Below are positions 8,720 to 16,471 of a stretch of DNA of 64,000 nucleotides, piece after piece. The stretch lies in NCBI GenBank assembly GCA_001898145.1, contig MKSR01000017.1:62001-126000 (forward strand), read 5' to 3'. The position numbers and the translations under genes were made by a program. Each line of letters begins with the position of its first letter. The first letter of the stretch is position 1. The stretch is from Dyadobacter sp. 50-39. GTDB lineage: Bacteria > Bacteroidota > Bacteroidia > Cytophagales > Spirosomataceae. Under the pieces are notes generated by a model. It made no database searches. It saw only the letters and a list, made by a program, of their open reading frames with translations, and was not told where the DNA came from.

Positions 8720-9296
8720 AAGTCATCTGGCAGCAGTTCAATTTCTTGCAAGCCCGCTCATAAAGGGAGACCGGCTTCTTAAAGATCAGAGCAGCGTGGA
8801 AAATCCCCATCAATATTCCCCCGGGGATTAACTGCGTGACCAACCCGGTAAAAAAGCCGTATATGGGAAGGTTTGAAAAGGTGTCAATCAACACCAGGCC
8901 CTTAGGCGTTACGCGAAGCTTGATCACCAGGAAAACCGCAATGGAAGCAAAATGAAAGCCATTTACCATTAAATGGATAATGTATTCCCAACGGGGCAGC
9001 CCGCCCATAAATGCTCTACTGTCTTTTTCCATGTAGGCGTCAAAACCCAGTACGATAATGTCGACCGCGACCAAGAAAATGCCCACATAGAAAGCGAGAG
9101 CTGAGCTGCCCAGATAGAGAAAGAATAGGATCAGGGGAAATAGCAATGCTCTAATGGTATGGGTGATGTGCTCGTTTCTGCTCTCTGGGTGCAGGTAAAG
9201 TTTATACCGGACCAGGTGCAAATAAAAGCCGTCAAACATGGCAAGCAATGCAAAACTGATCAAAAGAATAATCGTTATTAAAAATGCAGTTTCCAT
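8706..9296 (-). CDS. His-rich multi-spanning membrane protein of arsenic operon
   Basis: A 196-residue protein of unknown function with about five or six hydrophobic segments. Histidines lie in or near these helices: FYLHLVRYKL (about 24-33), NEHITHTIRA, YIIHLMVNGFHFAS and MGIFHAALIF. A Cys pair (KKLNCCQM) lies close to the C terminus. It sits between acr3 (25 bases upstream) and arsO (14-base overlap), so co-expression is likely. The paired membrane histidines could bind haem or metal, which is only inference. I do not recognise a named family. Confidence 0.78.
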   Translation of the reverse strand: METAFLITIILLISFALLAMFDGFYLHLVRYKLYLHPESRNEHITHTIRALLFPLILFFLYLGSSALAFYVGIFLVAVDIIVLGFDAYMEKDSRAFMGGLPRWEYIIHLMVNGFHFASIAVFLVIKLRVTPKGLVLIDTFSNLPIYGFFTGLVTQLIPGGILMGIFHAALIFKKPVSLYERACKKLNCCQMTYGGI

Positions 9297-9321
9297 GCGT
9301 TAAGGATTGGGGTTGCAATAG

Positions 9322-10356
9322 TTAAACAGAAAACTTCTTTTGCTGTTTGAGCGCGAAATTGACCATCAGGATCAATACCGGCACTTCTATCAGCGGGCCA
9401 ATCACAGCGGCGAAGGCTGCGCCCGAATCAATACCGAATACCGCTATTGCGACCGCAATACCAAGCTCAAAATTGTTCCCTGCCGCAGTGAAGGCCAGCG
9501 ATGTTGATTTGGCATAATCCGCGCCCGCACGTTTTGAAAGGTAAAAGGCAGAGAAAAACATGACTGCGAAATAGATTGTCAGTGGCAGCGCGATGCGCAA
9601 CACGTCAAATGGTATGCTTACAATCAACTGCCCTTTCAAACTAAACATGACCACGATTGTGAACAGCAAAGCAACTAAGGTGATTGGGCTGATGGCCGGA
9701 AGGAATTTTTTCTCGTACCATTCTTTGCTAAACAGCCTGGTCAGTACGACCCTGGAAATAATACCCGCCAGAAATGGGATGCCCAGATAGATGAATACGC
9801 TTTGGGCGACCTGCCCGATGGTAATGTTAACTTCAAAACCTTTCAGTCCGAAGAGAGGCGGCAAAATCGTCACAAACACGTAGGCATATACCGAGTAAAA
9901 TAAGACCTGAAAAATGCTGTTGAAAGCTACCAGCCCTGCTGCGTACAAGCGGTCGCCATTAGCCAGGTCATTCCAGACAATGACCATTGCGATGCATCGA
10001 GCAATGCCGATCATAATTAGCCCGGTCATGTATTCTGGCTTATCTGGCAAAAAGATTACGGCCAGGCCAAACATCAGCAATGGGCCTATAATCCAGTTTT
10101 GAAACAGTGAGAGCCCCAAAATCTTGGTGTTGTTAAACACCTTCGGCAGCTCTGCATAGCGCACCTTTGCCAGGGGTGGGTACATCATCAGCACCAGGCC
10201 AATGGCTAGCGGCACGTTTGTCTGCCCTGAATTAAACTGATTGATGAAATCGGGTGTACCTGGCAAGAAATAGCCGATTGACACACCGGTAAGCATGGCT
10301 AAAAAGATCCATAAAGTCAGATAACGGTCTAAAAAAGAAAGCCGTGGGGTGTTCAT
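9322..10356 (-). CDS. acr3: ACR3-family arsenite efflux transporter
   Basis: A 344-residue inner-membrane permease with about ten hydrophobic helices that exports arsenite in exchange for protons. Family signatures are [17 protein letters not shown] at the N terminus, [12 protein letters not shown] near 57-68 and [11 protein letters not shown] near 125-135. The last contains the Cys that is needed for transport in characterised ACR3 proteins. [19 protein letters not shown] near 295 is the second conserved helix. Length is normal and no defect is visible. Its ATG overlaps the arsN2 stop by four bases (ATGA). Confidence 0.96.
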   Translation of the reverse strand: MNTPRLSFLDRYLTLWIFLAMLTGVSIGYFLPGTPDFINQFNSGQTNVPLAIGLVLMMYPPLAKVRYAELPKVFNNTKILGLSLFQNWIIGPLLMFGLAVIFLPDKPEYMTGLIMIGIARCIAMVIVWNDLANGDRLYAAGLVAFNSIFQVLFYSVYAYVFVTILPPLFGLKGFEVNITIGQVAQSVFIYLGIPFLAGIISRVVLTRLFSKEWYEKKFLPAISPITLVALLFTIVVMFSLKGQLIVSIPFDVLRIALPLTIYFAVMFFSAFYLSKRAGADYAKSTSLAFTAAGNNFELGIAVAIAVFGIDSGAAFAAVIGPLIEVPVLILMVNFALKQQKKFSV

Positions 10357-10802
10357 GCGTTTTGGTGCTTTAAATTACGTTTCATGACGACAGATGATGA
10401 AGGACAAAGACCGCTAAATTGCCTGGTTTGTTGAATTGCTTCTGGCACTTGCGCACGGTTTACAGCTATGAAACCATACCGGTCAAAGTAATGGTCAGCT
10501 GTGGTCGTGATCAAATAAACCTCTTGCAACCCCTGTTTGTCTGCACCCGCCAGAAGCCGCTCGACCATCTGGCCAGCAATACCTTTACCCTGGTGGACAG
10601 GCTTGACAGCAACTGAGCGCAGCAGCCCAACGAGCCCGAAGAGTTCAAGGCCTGCGACTCCAACAAGCGTCCCGTCTTGTTTTGCCAAAAGAAAATTGTG
10701 CAGGCTACCGGGTAAATCTTCGGTAAGTAGGTCAGCTTCTTCTAGTAAGCTGACCACCAATTCTTTTTCTTCCGGCCTGGCATTATCGATTTGAATGCTC
10801 AT
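10353..10802 (-). CDS. arsN2: ArsN2-like GNAT acetyltransferase
   Basis: A 149-residue GNAT-fold acetyltransferase. The acetyl-CoA loop is [14 protein letters not shown] (about 76-89), preceded by a beta strand LLRSVAVKP and followed by [16 protein letters not shown], the usual end of the fold. ArsN-type enzymes acetylate organoarsenicals or related amino-group toxins, giving resistance; the position between DUF6428 and acr3 supports that assignment. The 15-base gap upstream and four-base overlap downstream place it in the operon. The sequence alone would only justify GNAT acetyltransferase. Confidence 0.87.
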   Translation of the reverse strand: MSIQIDNARPEEKELVVSLLEEADLLTEDLPGSLHNFLLAKQDGTLVGVAGLELFGLVGLLRSVAVKPVHQGKGIAGQMVERLLAGADKQGLQEVYLITTTADHYFDRYGFIAVNRAQVPEAIQQTRQFSGLCPSSSVVMKRNLKHQNA

Positions 10803-10817
10803 AATTTTTTAATTTGA

Positions 10818-11399
10818 TTAACAACATCCTGAACCAGGCTCACAGCACGCCGCCTCAGAAACGGCTAATTCCAGCTCCTCTTTAGCTGGGGCAGGCCCGC
10901 AGCATGAGGCTTCTGCGGATGTTGAGCCACAGCTTTGGTTGCGGGTGAGCGCCTTGCATTGGGTAAAGTCCGGAACAAGATTAACTGTGAATGTTTCGCT
11001 ATCGCTAACAAACTCACCCGGATACATCTGGCGCGTATCAAACTTTGAATTTCCGAATTCGATCTTAACAGTTGCTCCCGCATCCAAAGGAAGCGTTTTT
11101 TCAACCAGGTTGACAATTTTAAGTGCTTTGCCGACCTTCATGGAACGGTCCGCCTCCTTCACCGAAGGCTCCCAAAGCTGCACGATAATCTCTGTCCAGT
11201 TGTTCATTACCCCGCCGCAGTCCACCGAAACAATAGGTGCTTGCTTGATCTCGGTAATGTGGTAAGAACTGTCCACAAACTTGCCTTCTTCATACTGGAA
11301 TTGCAGATGTAAATCTGGGTTTTGTTCTAGAGTGCTTTTGAATTCACCCCAGGTCATCGGGCCGCGGGCGGCAGGATTTAATTGGCTCATGATTTCCAT
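10818..11399 (-). CDS. DUF6428-family protein with Cys-rich tail
   Basis: A 193-residue protein whose first 150 residues match DUF6428 as I know it: TWGEFKSTLEQNPDLHLQF, SYHITEIKQ, then VDCGGVMNNWTEIIVQLWE. Such proteins are frequent in arsenic operons but have no proven role. The last 45 residues carry Cys motifs (NQSCGS, ASCCGP, EAACCEPGSGCC), ten cysteines or so in all, ideal for trivalent arsenic binding. ATG 11399 or 11390 could be the start. It is the first gene after arsR, separated by 47 bases that hold an ArsR-type repeat. A scavenger or chaperone passing arsenite to Acr3 is a reasonable inference. Confidence 0.87.
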   Translation of the reverse strand: MEIMSQLNPAARGPMTWGEFKSTLEQNPDLHLQFQYEEGKFVDSSYHITEIKQAPIVSVDCGGVMNNWTEIIVQLWEPSVKEADRSMKVGKALKIVNLVEKTLPLDAGATVKIEFGNSKFDTRQMYPGEFVSDSETFTVNLVPDFTQCKALTRNQSCGSTSAEASCCGPAPAKEELELAVSEAACCEPGSGCC

Positions 11400-11410
11400 T
11401 GGTTAAATGT

Positions 11411-11428
11411 AATATTACGATTGATATT
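11411..11428. promoter_or_regulatory. Candidate ArsR operator A
   Basis: AATAT-TACGATTG-ATATT, a hyphenated dyad between arsR and the DUF6428 gene. The core TTACGATTGAT recurs exactly in the region upstream of the phosphatase gene (11858-11868). Function inferred from repetition and position. Confidence 0.5.
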
Positions 11429-11446
11429 TTCAAAAAAATACCCTGC

Positions 11447-11779
11447 TTAATTACAGCAGGATGTAGCAAGGGCAAACGTGTCGAGCAACGAGCCAAACGT
11501 TTTTTGTGCTTCCTCCCATACGACTGGGTTAATGCAATAGCATACCCGTGGTGGGTTAATTTCACCCTGGATAATTCCGATCCGTTTCAGCTCTTTCAAA
11601 TGCTGGGATACTGTTGCTTGGGCAAGTTCGAGCTCATCGACCAGGTCACCACAAACACAGGCTTTCCTTGCAATCAGCAGTTGCAGAATCGCAACCCTGG
11701 CCGGATGCGAGAACGCTTTGGCCAGATCCGCAATCCGGTTCTGCTGCTCGGTGAATATTTCAGTTTTGGTTACTCCCAT
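11447..11779 (-). CDS. arsR: ArsR-family metalloid-responsive repressor
   Basis: A 110-residue winged-helix repressor. The segment KACVCGDLVDELELAQATVSQHL (residues about 40-62) joins the CxCxDL metal-sensing helix of ArsR to its recognition helix. Further cysteines lie in VCYCIN and at the C-terminal TSCCN. In ArsR proteins trivalent arsenic binds such cysteines and releases the operator. It heads the arsenic operon and is divergent from the phosphatase gene at 11895, with operator-like dyads between them. Start ATG 11779 sits just after a TATATTTG -7 box. Confidence 0.95.
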   Translation of the reverse strand: MGVTKTEIFTEQQNRIADLAKAFSHPARVAILQLLIARKACVCGDLVDELELAQATVSQHLKELKRIGIIQGEINPPRVCYCINPVVWEEAQKTFGSLLDTFALATSCCN

Positions 11780-11783
11780 GCTG

Positions 11784-11791
11784 CAAATATA
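11784..11791 (-). promoter_or_regulatory. arsR promoter -7 box
   Basis: On the minus strand this reads TATATTTG, matching the Bacteroidota TAnnTTTG element, immediately upstream of the arsR start codon. Confidence 0.6.
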
Positions 11792-11814
11792 AGTCTCATT
11801 TTTTCAATTGCAAT

Positions 11815-11828
11815 ATTACGATAGTAAT
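11815..11828. promoter_or_regulatory. Candidate ArsR operator B
   Basis: ATTAC-GATA-GTAAT, a perfect five-base dyad in the divergent arsR/phosphatase interval, sharing TTACGAT with sites A and C. It lies upstream of the arsR -7 box in the expected -33 zone. Confidence 0.55.
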
Positions 11829-11848
11829 TTTTTTGTCTGACAAAATCT

Positions 11849-11864
11849 ATCGTATCTTTACGAT
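11849..11864. promoter_or_regulatory. Candidate ArsR operator C over promoter of phosphatase gene
   Basis: ATCGTA-TCTT-TACGAT, a perfect six-base dyad. It covers a TATCTTTA -7-like box (11853-11860), and a TTTG lies 17 bases further upstream, so bound repressor would block this plus-strand promoter. The gene start follows at 11895. Confidence 0.6.
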
Positions 11865-11894
11865 TGATTTAACAACAACCTACTACAATACGAT

Positions 11895-12596
11895 ATGAAT
11901 CTGATCAATTTACTCATTATGACCATTTTGACCACTGCTGTAACTATGCCATCTCACAAACCTGATGATGAGAAAAACGTTAACCCAAAGCTGTCTACCT
12001 ACATTAACACTATTAAAGAGGATTTCTCTAAAATACCCGACGACCGAAGACAAGAACTTGACAAGATTGCGCTATTCATCCAAAAGCAAATAACTGCTCG
12101 CCAGCCGGTGCAGCTGACCTACATCTGCACCCACAATTCTAGACGCAGCCATTTTGGACAGATTTGGGCTGCTGCTGCGGCTGCTTACTATAATATCCCC
12201 AATGTGAAAACATATTCTGGCGGCACTGAGACCAGCGCGTTCAATGAACGGGCGGTTGCTGCCTGTGAACGGGCCGGTTTTGAAATTACGAAAACCTCAG
12301 AAGGTAAAAACCCTGTCTATAATGTAGGCTATACTGCCGATAAAGAGCCTCTTAAAGCTTTCTCAAAGAAATATGATGACAATAGCAATCCCCAAAGCAA
12401 TTTCTGCGCGATAATGACCTGTTCGCAAGCCGACAAAGCTTGCCCAGCTGTAAAGGGTGCTATTGCCAGGGTTGCTGTCCCTTATGATGACCCGAAAGAA
12501 TTTGATGGTACACCGCAGGAAACAGCTAAATACGACGAGCGTTGCAGACAGATCGCAACAGAAACGTTGTATGTTTTTTCAAAAGTTAAAATCTGA
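11895..12596 (+). CDS. Low-molecular-weight phosphatase / ArsC-like protein
   Basis: A 233-residue protein of the low-molecular-weight tyrosine phosphatase fold, to which thioredoxin-linked arsenate reductases belong. The catalytic loop is CTHNSRRSH (about residues 77-85), the C-x5-R-S pattern. A second conserved segment is YSGGTETSAFNERAVAA, and the acid loop region VPYDDPKEFDG occurs near 197. Extra cysteines (FCAIMTCSQADKAC) may act as redox partners, as in ArsC. The hydrophobic N terminus (about 1-17) could be a signal or anchor, unusual for ArsC. Divergence from arsR and the dyad over its promoter support an arsenate-reducing role. Confidence 0.85.
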   Translation: MNLINLLIMTILTTAVTMPSHKPDDEKNVNPKLSTYINTIKEDFSKIPDDRRQELDKIALFIQKQITARQPVQLTYICTHNSRRSHFGQIWAAAAAAYYNIPNVKTYSGGTETSAFNERAVAACERAGFEITKTSEGKNPVYNVGYTADKEPLKAFSKKYDDNSNPQSNFCAIMTCSQADKACPAVKGAIARVAVPYDDPKEFDGTPQETAKYDERCRQIATETLYVFSKVKI

Positions 12597-12688
12597 ATTC
12601 ACGCATGACCATTGTTTAGGCTATTCCGTATCGGGATTGCCGCGCAACAATTCATCGCAATATTGCAATTATCATCAGGTATTTAGCC

Positions 12689-13303
12689 ATGAATAATTTA
12701 AAACAGGTAATTTCAAACTGGCACGAGTATCAACTAGCGATTTTAAGTTATTTAAAAAAACACAGCAAAGACGAAACGCTTTCTGAGGACTTGGTTCATG
12801 ATATATTCCTTAAAATATACCACCTGAGTTTGAAACCCGAATATCAAATTCATAACCTACGCTCCTGGTTGTTCCAACTGGCCCACAATACCTTAGCCGA
12901 CCATTACCGTAGGCCCATTGAAAAATGCCTGTGCACAGAAAATGCAAGTGGCGTTTTGTTTCATCCCGAGCGAAACCCATACCTGGATTTGGCGGACTAT
13001 GTCAGGCCCTTATTAGCTTGTATGCCAGAAACATATGCGAAGCCATTGGCATTGGAATTAGATGGGATACCACAAAGGGATATCGCCGCACATTTACAGT
13101 TGGACCTTTCCACCACAAAGTCCCGGATCCAAAGATCCCGCAAGAAAATGCACGGACTTTTTTATGAATGTTTTCATCTGGAGCTCGATTCCTCGGGCCG
13201 GGTACAAAGCTTTGAAGTGCGGCCTGATTGTCAAACTTTGCAGCAGTTTTTAGCAGAAGTGGGACAAAATTTTTCTTCCAGGATGCATCTTTTTGAAGCT
13301 TAG
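12689..13303 (+). CDS. SigZ-like RNA polymerase sigma factor
   Basis: A 204-residue ECF-size sigma-70 protein. Region 2 is at the N terminus (DETLSEDLVHDIFLKIYHL, then LRSWLFQLAHNTLADHYRR, about 28-92) and region 4 follows (MPETYAKPLALELDGIPQRDIAAHLQLDLSTTKSRIQRSRKKM, about 110-152). After it comes a Cys-containing tail (LFYECFHLELDSSGRV) like those of SigZ proteins. No anti-sigma gene is adjacent. It starts about 90 bases after the ArsC-like gene on the same strand, so it probably belongs to the arsenic regulon. Its target promoters are unknown. A sigma factor inside an ars locus is uncommon. Confidence 0.85.
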   Translation: MNNLKQVISNWHEYQLAILSYLKKHSKDETLSEDLVHDIFLKIYHLSLKPEYQIHNLRSWLFQLAHNTLADHYRRPIEKCLCTENASGVLFHPERNPYLDLADYVRPLLACMPETYAKPLALELDGIPQRDIAAHLQLDLSTTKSRIQRSRKKMHGLFYECFHLELDSSGRVQSFEVRPDCQTLQQFLAEVGQNFSSRMHLFEA

Positions 13304-13340
13304 CCCGTCATGGTGCAGTTAAACAAAAACTGTATCCGAC

Positions 13341-14221
13341 ATGAAAACCTATTTTCTCTTTGTTTTGGCGTTAATGATCTCTCCATGGATCCTCGCGCAA
13401 ACTCCGCACGCACCAGAGCCGGTATCTGATCATTATAAAAGTTAAGCGAAATAAGCACCCATGTAAACCCACAGCGATCCTGGATGGATACGATTCATTA
13501 TCCTCCCAAGGAATATGGTAGCTCGTCGATTTACTTACTGGTAAAGCCGTATTACCTGAGTGCCCAACAAGTTCAGGTACTCACAACCAGCGTTAAGCCG
13601 CCAGCCAACTCATCCGACCAAACCAGAAATGAATTAGATCATTTGCTTGCCTTGCAGATGGACCGAACGCCGCAGCAAGTAAAACGCGTCGAATTTTTGG
13701 GCGCAATCGGCTATTGGCCATCAACCGAGCTTTTGCCTAACCATCCTGAATACGCTCAGAACTTAAAAGATTTATTCTTCGAGGGAAGTGAGATCTTGGG
13801 CAATACCTGCACTGCTGACCAATACCCACGAACGGCAACATTACTTAAAGGAATCATGCGGGACATGAGGATCATGGAATTTACTATCAAGTATCATTAC
13901 AATAGGCCACGCCCCTATCATCTTGAACCAACCCTAAAACCATTAACCCGCATTGGTTCCCCATCATTCGCAAGCGGGCATACACTCTGGGCTTTCCTGC
14001 AAGCCTATACATGGAGTGAGCTGCTACCACAGCGCAGGAATGAGTTCATTAAACTTGCCGAAGAGATAAGACGCTCACGTGAGATCCTGGGGATCCACTA
14101 TCCAAGTGATAATGAAGCTGCACGCCAGATTTCACACAAGATGCTGACCTACTATTTTGCCAATAAAGAGTTTCTGAAAGATTTCGAGGCCGCTAGTGTA
14201 GAATGGAAAACTTACAAATAA
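13341..14221 (+). pseudogene. PAP2/class A acid phosphatase, frameshifted after signal peptide
   Basis: An N-terminal piece (13341-13445) encodes a clear signal peptide, MKTYFLFVLALMISPWILA then QTPHAPEPVSDHYKS and a stop. Another frame, open from 13439 (first ATG 13484) to 14221, encodes the mature enzyme. Adding one A to the AAAA run at 13437-13440 would join SDHYKK to LSEISTHVNPQRSWMDTIHYPPKEYG. The body has the PAP2 triad: KYHYNRPRP, SPSFASGH and SREILGIHYPSDNEA. Such enzymes are periplasmic phosphomonoesterases. Without the signal peptide the downstream frame would not be exported. Either a decaying gene, a slippage-switched gene or a sequence error. Confidence 0.8.
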
Positions 14222-14234
14222 TGTTTAAGTTCTC

Positions 14235-14268
14235 AAATAGAAAAGCCCACGGTAGGGCTTTTCTATTT
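14235..14268 (+). terminator. Rho-independent terminator
   Basis: A perfect 14-base stem, AAATAGAAAAGCCC (14235-14248) with GGGCTTTTCTATTT (14255-14268), with a six-base loop, 13 bases after the PAP2 stop. The A/T flanks allow use in both directions. Confidence 0.9.
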
Positions 14269-14342
14269 TGGCATCCGCGAAGTTTTCTTAAAAGCTTCAG
14301 ACTGTTTGATTTTCTGAATGAGTATTTTATCCTAGAATCAAA

Positions 14343-15080
14343 TCATCCTAACTCCTTCGCCGATTTTGCTCCCTTGCTACGCAACCATTCAACCAGGTCG
14401 TTTGCACATTCTCGCAGTGCAGCGTCCAGCGGTGATAAATTTTCCCAATCTGGTATCCAATTTATATTGGCCCCCCTTCCAAGTAAGAAAGCAGCTGTTA
14501 TTTTTTGTCCACCATGGCAGGAAGCCCAAAAAGCCCGGTCAATCTCCTGCGCCTCCGGTTGTGAATTTTCATTGAAATAACCTTCCAGCCGATCCATTAG
14601 GCCAAGGGTAGCAGCATCCGTTAAATTAGTGCGTGCTCCTAGTTGTACAAGACGGTGTGCCGCATTCCATTGCCCGAAAGCTCTTGCATCAGTAAGTGGA
14701 GTTCCCCCGGCGATGACCGCGCCTTCGGCTTCTATATTTGCTCCGGCATTGATTAGAGCATCAAGCGCTTCAATATCATCGCTACTTGCAGCCCAATGTA
14801 ATGGCGTCTCAATATGCGGCCCAGTAAATTGGGCATTTACATCTGCGCCGGCTTCAACAAGCTTTTTGATTGTTAGTGCGATATTAGGATAGTGACCTGG
14901 CCAGTCTGTGGCTACATGTAGTAAAGTACGCGACATTCCACAAGGGTCATTATCGCCAAGCCTTGCTTTGGATAAGCCGGGATTTTCGGCCAGTAATTTT
15001 GTAAGTTTTGGTATATCTCCTGTCTGAATAGCTTTGACTACTGCAACCGCAATAGGATCACGGGTATCAATGTAGTTCAT
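14343..15080 (-). CDS. Ankyrin-repeat protein
   Basis: I choose ATG 15080 (MNYIDTRDPIAVAVVKAI); a longer frame upstream overlaps the preceding gene. The protein of about 245 residues is built of ankyrin repeats, seen as TLLHVATDWPGHYPN, LVEAGADVNAQF, TPLHWAASSDDIEALDALINAGANIEAE, TPLTDARAFGQWNAAHRLVQLGA and a final SPLDAALRE repeat. Ankyrin proteins bind other proteins; the partner is unknown. It starts ten bases after the GDCCVxC gene, so it seems to be the last gene of the mercury-type operon. It is often seen as a stand-alone gene, so its link to metals is uncertain. Confidence 0.88.
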   Translation of the reverse strand: MNYIDTRDPIAVAVVKAIQTGDIPKLTKLLAENPGLSKARLGDNDPCGMSRTLLHVATDWPGHYPNIALTIKKLVEAGADVNAQFTGPHIETPLHWAASSDDIEALDALINAGANIEAEGAVIAGGTPLTDARAFGQWNAAHRLVQLGARTNLTDAATLGLMDRLEGYFNENSQPEAQEIDRAFWASCHGGQKITAAFLLGRGANINWIPDWENLSPLDAALRECANDLVEWLRSKGAKSAKELG

Positions 15081-15090
15081 TATAATAGGC

Positions 15091-15300
15091 TTAATTGCAA
15101 CAGCTTCTTTGCTCCTGAATCGGCGGGCATTTTGTAGACCCATAAGAACAGAAAACACAGCAATCGCCGGTTAATGGTTTCAATACAAGCTTGCAAGAAG
15201 TACATTCATAAAAATACATACAAGCGTCCGTGGGCATAGTTTCTGCTTCATTATGTCCACAATTCGGGCATGTAATTACAGATTCAAGTATGGCGACCAT
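15091..15300 (-). CDS. GDCCVxC-family small Cys-rich protein
   Basis: A 69-residue protein with a zinc-ribbon-like CPNCGH (11-16), a CTSC pair (33-36) and the family motif GDCCVFCSYGSTKCPPIQ (45-62). The family is annotated as a GDCCVxC (seleno)protein because some members carry selenocysteine in the motif; here the codons are ordinary cysteine. It begins one base after the merTP stop region and is followed ten bases later by the ankyrin gene. A thiol-based role in mercury or other soft-metal handling is likely from context, but no activity is proven. Confidence 0.88.
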   Translation of the reverse strand: MVAILESVITCPNCGHNEAETMPTDACMYFYECTSCKLVLKPLTGDCCVFCSYGSTKCPPIQEQRSCCN

Positions 15301-15301
15301 C

Positions 15302-15892
15302 TTAAAGAGTTTTTGTGCTTGTTACTTTATAACCGGTCGCGTCGACAGCTTTTTTAATATCAGCAATCGAAGTTTTCTTACTATCAAATTTCACGGTGGC
15401 CGCCCCTTTTTGGTAGGAGACATCAACCTGTGAAACTCCCTTCAGTTTGGCAACCTCCTTTTTGATGTGATGCTCACAGCTTTCACAAGACATTCCTTTT
15501 ATGGTCACATAGGCCACTTTTTGCGGCCCATCCTGCGCTGGTTGTAAAACTTCCTGTGCCTTCTCTTGGTATAGTAGGTTTGAATAAGACGGGAAGGTTA
15601 ATAATAGTAATGCCAGTCCAGTTATTATGCCTAAAAACGCCTTTGTTTGCCAGAAGGATGTTTTGTTAGTATCGCACATGCAATCTTTCATTTTGTTACT
15701 TTTTAATTGATTATACCATGCCCAACCCAGTGCCCCAATCGTCAAGGCGATGCTATATGGACGAAATGATTCAAGCCAAACAAGCCCACTGGCTGAACCA
15801 GAAATACCAAATATTACCGCCAACAGCGGAACTGTGCAGCAGAGCGAAGAAGCAAAGGCAGTGAGGAGTCCAATCAATCCTGTCGTTTTCAT
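15302..15892 (-). CDS. merTP: MerTP mercuric transport fusion protein
   Basis: A 196-residue fusion. The N-terminal part is MerT-like with three hydrophobic segments. The first holds the vicinal pair SSLCCTVPLLAV (about 16-27) that accepts Hg(II), and a cytoplasmic loop carries a second site, MKDCMCDTN. The last 70 residues form a MerP-like HMA domain with GMSCESCEHH, the periplasmic metal-binding CxxC. In MerTP the two act together to carry Hg(II) inward for reduction. No MerA is visible in the window, so the fate of the ion is unclear. It lies 12 bases after the ArsR/SmtB regulator. Confidence 0.92.
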   Translation of the reverse strand: MKTTGLIGLLTAFASSLCCTVPLLAVIFGISGSASGLVWLESFRPYSIALTIGALGWAWYNQLKSNKMKDCMCDTNKTSFWQTKAFLGIITGLALLLLTFPSYSNLLYQEKAQEVLQPAQDGPQKVAYVTIKGMSCESCEHHIKKEVAKLKGVSQVDVSYQKGAATVKFDSKKTSIADIKKAVDATGYKVTSTKTL

Positions 15893-15904
15893 AGTTCAAT
15901 TTTT

Positions 15905-16303
15905 CTAATTTAGGCTAACCGATAACTCTGACGACGTCTGTAAAGTTGTGAGATATCCTAAAATCAAATTCAAAATATCAGTGGATTCGTCCCGGAGGGA
16001 ATAAAACACCGTTTGGCCAACTTTTCTCGCCTCAATAAGTTGCGCATCTTTAAGCTTACGTAAGTGCTGGGAAACGGCTGGAATGGTCATTCCCAAAATG
16101 TCGGACAAATCGCAGACGCATAGGTCATTTTCTTCCCGCAGGAGATAGATGATTTTTAAACGGTTTTCGTTTCCTGCTAAGTCTAAAACCTGAGACAATC
16201 GCCCAAAAGACGGCTGAAACTCATTTATCCTTTTCGTGTATTGCTGAATTTTGTCCTGATCTTCGTAAATCCGGACACAACCTTGTTGGTCGCTCATAAT
16301 CAT
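15905..16303 (-). CDS. ArsR/SmtB-family metal-responsive repressor of mer operon
   Basis: A 132-residue winged-helix repressor. The motif NDLCVCDLSDILGMTIPAVSQHLRKL (about 59-84) combines the CxCDL sensor helix with the recognition helix, and there is an extra N-terminal Cys (QQGCVRIYED). It heads the merTP operon, so it is the probable local mercury or soft-metal sensor, in place of the usual MerR. A perfect eight-base inverted repeat lies upstream (16337-16360) and is a good operator candidate. It differs clearly from the arsR at 11447. Confidence 0.92.
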   Translation of the reverse strand: MIMSDQQGCVRIYEDQDKIQQYTKRINEFQPSFGRLSQVLDLAGNENRLKIIYLLREENDLCVCDLSDILGMTIPAVSQHLRKLKDAQLIEARKVGQTVFYSLRDESTDILNLILGYLTTLQTSSELSVSLN

Positions 16304-16336
16304 CTATGTATTAGGGTGTAAATTTAACCAATTTAA

Positions 16337-16360
16337 GTATTTAAGCAAATAATTAAATAC
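16337..16360. promoter_or_regulatory. Candidate operator of ArsR/SmtB regulator
   Basis: GTATTTAA, eight-base spacer, TTAAATAC: a perfect inverted repeat 34 bases upstream of the ArsR/SmtB start at 16303. Arm sequence and size fit SmtB-like operators in general form. Confidence 0.6.
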
Positions 16361-16471
16361 ACGACGTTGGTTTTTCCGCTTGCGGACTTCGAAAATGAGG
16401 CCAGAAGCCTTGCTCATCCAAATCGTAGATACCTCAGATTCTGACAAAAACATTAACAACTAGTGAAACGC

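Noticed and set aside
15091-15300. Possible selenoprotein
   Set aside because: The GDCCVxC family includes selenoproteins, but here all motif codons are cysteine and no in-frame TGA is present within the gene.
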